The position numbers and the translations under genes are program-made. Source: Bacteroidota bacterium (GTDB lineage: Bacteria > Bacteroidota > Bacteroidia > UKL13-3). From it: a stretch of DNA of 19,901 nt. The notes under the pieces are model-generated. The model ran no database searches, was not told where the DNA came from, and saw only the letters and a list, made by a program, of their open reading frames with translations. Shown here piece by piece: positions 16,093 to 19,901 of this stretch (position 1 is its first letter; the number at the start of each line of letters is the position of its first letter). The stretch lies in NCBI GenBank assembly GCA_004293295.1, contig RDYC01000209.1:1-19901 (forward strand). Direction: 5' to 3'.

Positions 16093-19000
16093 ATGCTAAA
16101 CTTTACCCAAATACTTAAACACTTTACTAAGCTTATTTGCCTTTTGTTAATTCTGGCAAATAGTTCGACTTATAGCCAACAAGTTATTGGTTCTTTTCCG
16201 AGCACAGAAGGAGGATTTGATGGCACTACTGCTGGATCATTAGGCACCACCCTGTCATCTTCTGTATGGACAAGGCAAAACACGTCCAATACCACCGGAA
16301 CAATTACCGCAACCGGTGGGCGCTCATCAAGCCCTTTTGCAACTGTTTCATCCAACTCAGGAACAGCTGCAAGGGTTTTACAATCACCTCAGCAGTTAGC
16401 TACTACTGCAAGTACTGCCTATCGCATTCAATTCTATTATAAAAGTTCAGCTAACGCAACCTTATTTCAAAGTGGCGTATCATTTAATGGAACAAGTAAC
16501 CCTACCTATACAACCACTGCTACATTAAACTCAACCTCTGGGGTATGGACTAAATATGAAAGCACGGTAACACTTGGTAGTGGTACTGTAACCAGCAATG
16601 GAATTGCCATTGTTCGCTTTTCTGGCAATGGGGGTAATGTAAGTGTAGATATTGATGACTTGGTTATTTATGCTGGCGCAACAGCAGACAACACAGCACC
16701 AAACTCCCCAGGCACCGTTACGGTGAGTAATCCAACAGCAACCTCATTAGATGTAAGTTGGGGAGCTGCATCAGGTGGTGTTGATGGAGGAGGTTATGTA
16801 GTGGTGCGTTATGCTGTTAGCCCAAATGCTGATAATGACCCTAATGCCAATGGAATATACGCAGTTGGCAATACCCATACCAACGGAACAGGCTCATTAA
16901 CTGGTACGGTAAGATACATTGGCACTGGAACAAGTTTTACTGATAATGTTGGACTATCAACCGGAGTAACTTATTATTACAAGGTTTATACCGTAGATAA
17001 AGCGTTCAATTACTCCGCTGAAAGTTCTGGTAACGGAACAACTGTTGGCACACCAACTATCACTCCGAGCCTTGCTTCGCTTAATTTGGGAAATACCGAA
17101 GCAGGCAGTTCCTCAGGAGATTATACTTACACTGTAACGGGTTCCAATCTTACCAACGATTTAGTGATTACGGCTCCAACCAACTATGAATTGTCGTTGA
17201 ACCCCGGAGGACCTTACTCGTCATCGCTTAACCTAACCCCGGCAGCTGCGGGGGTGGGGCCAATTATTTATGTGCAGTTTAGTCCGGCAACTGCTGTTGG
17301 TACGTCTGCCGGTAATATTACCCATGTAAGCACAGGAGCAACCTCACAAAATGTGGCTGTAACGGCTAACGGCTTATCAACCGAGCCTTCTGCACAAGCT
17401 GGTTTTACCAATATTACCAGCATTACCTCCAGCAGTTTCACCATTAACTTTACAGCCGGAACAGGTGGTAATAATCGCTTGGTAGTGGTTAGGCCAACAT
17501 CAGCCGTTAACTTCACCCCTGTTGATGCCACATTATATACTGCAAATACTGATTTTTCAGCGGGCACAGCCGTTGGCCCGAGCAGTGATTGCAAGGTTGT
17601 TTTTGCCGGAAGTGGTACATCTGTTGCAGTAACAGGATTAAGCGCAAGCGTTACTTATCATGTAGCTATTTTTGAATACAACAGCACCATAGCCAGCAAT
17701 ACCAATTACAGAACTACTTCACCCGCTACCGGAGATGCCACAACCTCCGGAGGAATTGCAACAGTTACCACACCTGTGGCATCAAGCATCACCCATAACA
17801 GTGCCACTTTAGGCGCTACAGTAACTGCTGATGGAGGCTCTGCTTTATCAGCCCGTGGAACTGTGTATAAAACATCTTCTCCTGTTATCAGCACAGATAA
17901 CGCCTTGGCAGAGGGGGGAACAGCCGTTAGTGCCTTTACGCACTCGCGCACCTCACTTACTCCACAAACCTTATATTATTTTAGCGGATATGCCACCAAT
18001 AGCGGAGGCACTGCATTGAGTAGCGAGGGTACTTTCCGCACCCTTTCAAGCCCACCAACGGTACAAGCAAGTAGCCTGAGCACTTCTAATCTTACCACAT
18101 CAAGCATTGACCTAATCATTGGTACGCCTGCAACATTCCCTGGAAGTGATGCTACACAAGCAGGTTATGTGGTTATTTATTCAACAGGAACACCAACATT
18201 AAGTGCCACCAACGGACAAGCACCTGCCGCTGGTGTTGGTACAATCTTTACCACCAGTGCTACCAACTTACCAACTGCTCCTTCAACGAGTATCTCCATT
18301 ACCGGCTTAACTGCAAATACCAGTTACAATATTCTTGTTGTTCCTTACACTTGGGATGGCACCAATGCCTCTACTTATAATTATTTAACTACAAGTGCCC
18401 CAACAACCAGTGCCAGTACAACCTTACCAACCTATACTTGGTCAGGTGCTAATAATGCCAGCTGGGCTGTTTCAACCAATTGGACCCCAAACAGGACAAC
18501 TCCTGCAGTTACAGATATTATTGTATTTAACTCAAATAGTACCTTAACCGTTACTGCCGTTCCTACCGAACAAATTGGTAGACTTGAAGTATCGGGAAGT
18601 GCAACCAGAATAACCCTGCAAGCAGCCAGCTCAGGAAGGGTGCTAACCATTGGCAATACCACCGGAACTGACTTATCTGTTGCTGCAAGTTGTGAGCTTA
18701 ATGTAAGTGGAACAAATACCCTATCACTGGTAACTGCTTCCGGAGCTATCGGCTCAATAAGCGGCTCAATGAAGTTTACACAAGCTGCACACACCCTGAT
18801 TCCAACTGACGCCTCGGCAGTAACATTTAACAGTGGTGCTTCTTTCACTGCAGGTGATTTAACCAGCACCGGACTTACAGGAAATGTTTTTGGACCAAAT
18901 AGTGGAACAGTGTATAATGGTGTTGTATTTGCCAGTGGTGCTACTTTTACCCAGATTGAAGGTAGTAATCCATTTGCAATCACCCAACCAAATGCAAGGG

Positions 19001-19901
19001 TGCAATTCCAAAGCGGAAGTAATTTTGTATTTGGTGCAGCAACAGGCTCACCAAGTTTAAGCGGACGTACTTACGGCAATTTAGAGTTTAATTGTACCGC
19101 AAATGCTTTAACAGGTTTAACAGGTGCAAATGCATTAACCATTAATGGTAATTTAACCGTAACTGCTGCAGGGTCAGCGGTGAATTTAAACTTAACCGGA
19201 GGAATTACCATTACAGGAAATATTTCTGTTGGGGCATCTCAAACATTAGGCTTCTCTCCGGCAAGTGCCAATAACCTGAACTTAAATGGCACTTCACAAA
19301 ATATCAGCGGAACAGGGACATTAACTTTTGGCTCCAACACCACTATTGTAATTGGGTCAACAACTACCATCAATTTATTACGTACTTTAAATCCGGGTAT
19401 TAATATCACTGTACCAAGCGGGGCAACGTTTAACGTTTCAGCAAGCGGTAATTTAACATTAACAACCACCACCATAAACGGTGCCGGTGCCTTTACCTTG
19501 TCATCAGGTGGTACGTTAACCACCAATAATGCTTCAGGCATTAGTGGGGTAATAACAGTAAGTGGTACTAAAACATTTAACAGTGCTGCCAACTATGTAT
19601 TTACCGGAGCAACCACTACTGCCTTTGGAGCCAATTTTGCCAGTGTTACTGCCAACAATATCACGGCTAGTGCCAACATCACTTTTGATAAAGCAGTGGC
19701 ATTAAATGGTATTTTAACCTTAAGTTCAGGAACTGTTGATGCCAATAATAACTTAACCATTAGCAGCACCGGATCATTGGTGCATAGTGGAGGTAGCATT
19801 ATTAACTATGGATTACCTAGTGTGATTAACAACTATACTCCCGAAAGTGGAACAACCTCACTAACATCAAATCTTGAAGTAACAGGAACATTAGATTTGG
19901 G
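16093..19901 (+). CDS. Large secreted multi-domain adhesin-like protein (partial, runs off right edge)
   Basis: One open frame runs without a stop from ATG 16093 to the window end (1269 complete codons). A signal peptide is evident: basic start, hydrophobic ICLLLILA (15-22), likely cleavage after TYS (28) before QQVIG. Domains in order: a jelly-roll-like domain ending VDIDDLVIYAG (about 31-195); a fibronectin-III-like domain (about 197-315, DVSW to YYKVYTVDKAFNYSAES); an Ig-like domain (about 320-428, TVTGSNLTNDLVITAPTNYE); three more fibronectin-III-like domains (about 432-775); then, from TYTWSGANNASWAVSTNW (about 780), a beta-helix-like repeat region. Composition is Thr/Ser/Ala/Gly/Asn-rich. 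Such proteins in Bacteroidota usually carry a C-terminal type IX secretion signal, which would lie outside the window. The likely site is the cell surface or medium; the role in adhesion or gliding is inferred. AGGAAAG precedes the start. Confidence 0.85.
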   Translation, partial: MLNFTQILKHFTKLICLLLILANSSTYSQQVIGSFPSTEGGFDGTTAGSLGTTLSSSVWTRQNTSNTTGTITATGGRSSSPFATVSSNSGTAARVLQSPQQLATTASTAYRIQFYYKSSANATLFQSGVSFNGTSNPTYTTTATLNSTSGVWTKYESTVTLGSGTVTSNGIAIVRFSGNGGNVSVDIDDLVIYAGATADNTAPNSPGTVTVSNPTATSLDVSWGAASGGVDGGGYVVVRYAVSPNADNDPNANGIYAVGNTHTNGTGSLTGTVRYIGTGTSFTDNVGLSTGVTYYYKVYTVDKAFNYSAESSGNGTTVGTPTITPSLASLNLGNTEAGSSSGDYTYTVTGSNLTNDLVITAPTNYELSLNPGGPYSSSLNLTPAAAGVGPIIYVQFSPATAVGTSAGNITHVSTGATSQNVAVTANGLSTEPSAQAGFTNITSITSSSFTINFTAGTGGNNRLVVVRPTSAVNFTPVDATLYTANTDFSAGTAVGPSSDCKVVFAGSGTSVAVTGLSASVTYHVAIFEYNSTIASNTNYRTTSPATGDATTSGGIATVTTPVASSITHNSATLGATVTADGGSALSARGTVYKTSSPVISTDNALAEGGTAVSAFTHSRTSLTPQTLYYFSGYATNSGGTALSSEGTFRTLSSPPTVQASSLSTSNLTTSSIDLIIGTPATFPGSDATQAGYVVIYSTGTPTLSATNGQAPAAGVGTIFTTSATNLPTAPSTSISITGLTANTSYNILVVPYTWDGTNASTYNYLTTSAPTTSASTTLPTYTWSGANNASWAVSTNWTPNRTTPAVTDIIVFNSNSTLTVTAVPTEQIGRLEVSGSATRITLQAASSGRVLTIGNTTGTDLSVAASCELNVSGTNTLSLVTASGAIGSISGSMKFTQAAHTLIPTDASAVTFNSGASFTAGDLTSTGLTGNVFGPNSGTVYNGVVFASGATFTQIEGSNPFAITQPNARVQFQSGSNFVFGAATGSPSLSGRTYGNLEFNCTANALTGLTGANALTINGNLTVTAAGSAVNLNLTGGITITGNISVGASQTLGFSPASANNLNLNGTSQNISGTGTLTFGSNTTIVIGSTTTINLLRTLNPGINITVPSGATFNVSASGNLTLTTTTINGAGAFTLSSGGTLTTNNASGISGVITVSGTKTFNSAANYVFTGATTTAFGANFASVTANNITASANITFDKAVALNGILTLSSGTVDANNNLTISSTGSLVHSGGSIINYGLPSVINNYTPESGTTSLTSNLEVTGTLDL
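18430..19901 (+). repeat. Degenerate beta-helix-like repeat region within the secreted protein
   Basis: From about residue 780 onward the protein consists of short Gly/Asn/Thr/Ser-rich strands that recur with variation: LTINGNLTVTAAGS, GITITGNISVGAS, VSASGNLTLTTT, DANNNLTISSTGS. The NLT triplets fall at residues 1020, 1120 and 1220, exactly 100 residues apart, but the stretches between them are not clearly alike. The pattern suits a right-handed parallel beta-helix. No long exact DNA repeat was noticed, so it has diverged. Confidence 0.55.

Noticed and set aside
16170..19799. Several long minus-strand open frames (for example 18432-18983 and 19239-19592) opposite the large secreted protein
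   Set aside because: They are Val/Pro/Leu/Ala-rich mirror translations of a Thr/Ala/Gly/Ser-rich coding strand. They lack recognisable domains and oppose a continuous frame with a signal peptide.
1..19901. Search for CRISPR arrays, tRNA or rRNA genes, insertion sequences and attachment sites
   Set aside because: No regularly spaced direct repeats, cloverleaf-like sequences, transposase motifs or terminal inverted repeats were noticed by eye.

Overview
The window is a stretch of a Bacteroidota (Bacteroidetes) chromosome. The evidence is the gene order of the division and cell-wall (dcw) cluster, the long MraY with an extra loop, the FtsL-like protein in place of a classical FtsL, a PASTA-tailed FtsI in a Gram-negative setting, an FtsZ ending in SFLHDNVD, mostly A/T-rich rather than Shine-Dalgarno start regions, and a very large Thr/Ser/Ala/Gly-rich secreted protein of the type exported by Bacteroidota type IX secretion. 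The family or genus cannot be fixed from the sequence alone.

Positions 1-15222 are one tightly packed plus-strand operon: end of mraZ, rsmH, ftsL-like, ftsI, murE, mraY, murD, ftsW, murG, murC, ftsQ, ftsA, ftsZ. Gaps run from overlaps (mraZ/rsmH 8 bases, ftsL/ftsI 1 base) to about 42 bases, with no internal terminator seen. MurE, MurD and MurC build the UDP-MurNAc-peptide (MurE carries the DNPR signature of meso-diaminopimelate enzymes). MraY and MurG make lipid I and lipid II. FtsW with FtsI polymerises and crosslinks septal peptidoglycan. FtsQ and the FtsL-like protein link these to the FtsA/FtsZ ring. A strong intrinsic terminator starts 3 bases after the ftsZ stop.

The main anomaly in the operon is murD. 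The mraY stop runs almost directly into the second beta strand of the MurD N-terminal domain, so the usual start and the first glycine-rich uridine-binding loop are absent. This is either a real deletion, a recoding arrangement or an assembly error.

Downstream (15223-16092) lies a separate small gene. Its 190-residue product looks like DUF6642 and has a His-Gly / Cys arrangement reminiscent of caspase/CHAT-fold proteases. It is flanked by a 12-bp perfect palindrome and a weaker hairpin. From 16093 to the right edge is one uninterrupted reading frame of at least 1269 codons that runs off the window: signal peptide, jelly-roll-like domain, several fibronectin-III/Ig-like domains, then a beta-helix-like repeat region. 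No tRNA, rRNA, CRISPR array, insertion sequence or phage gene was seen.
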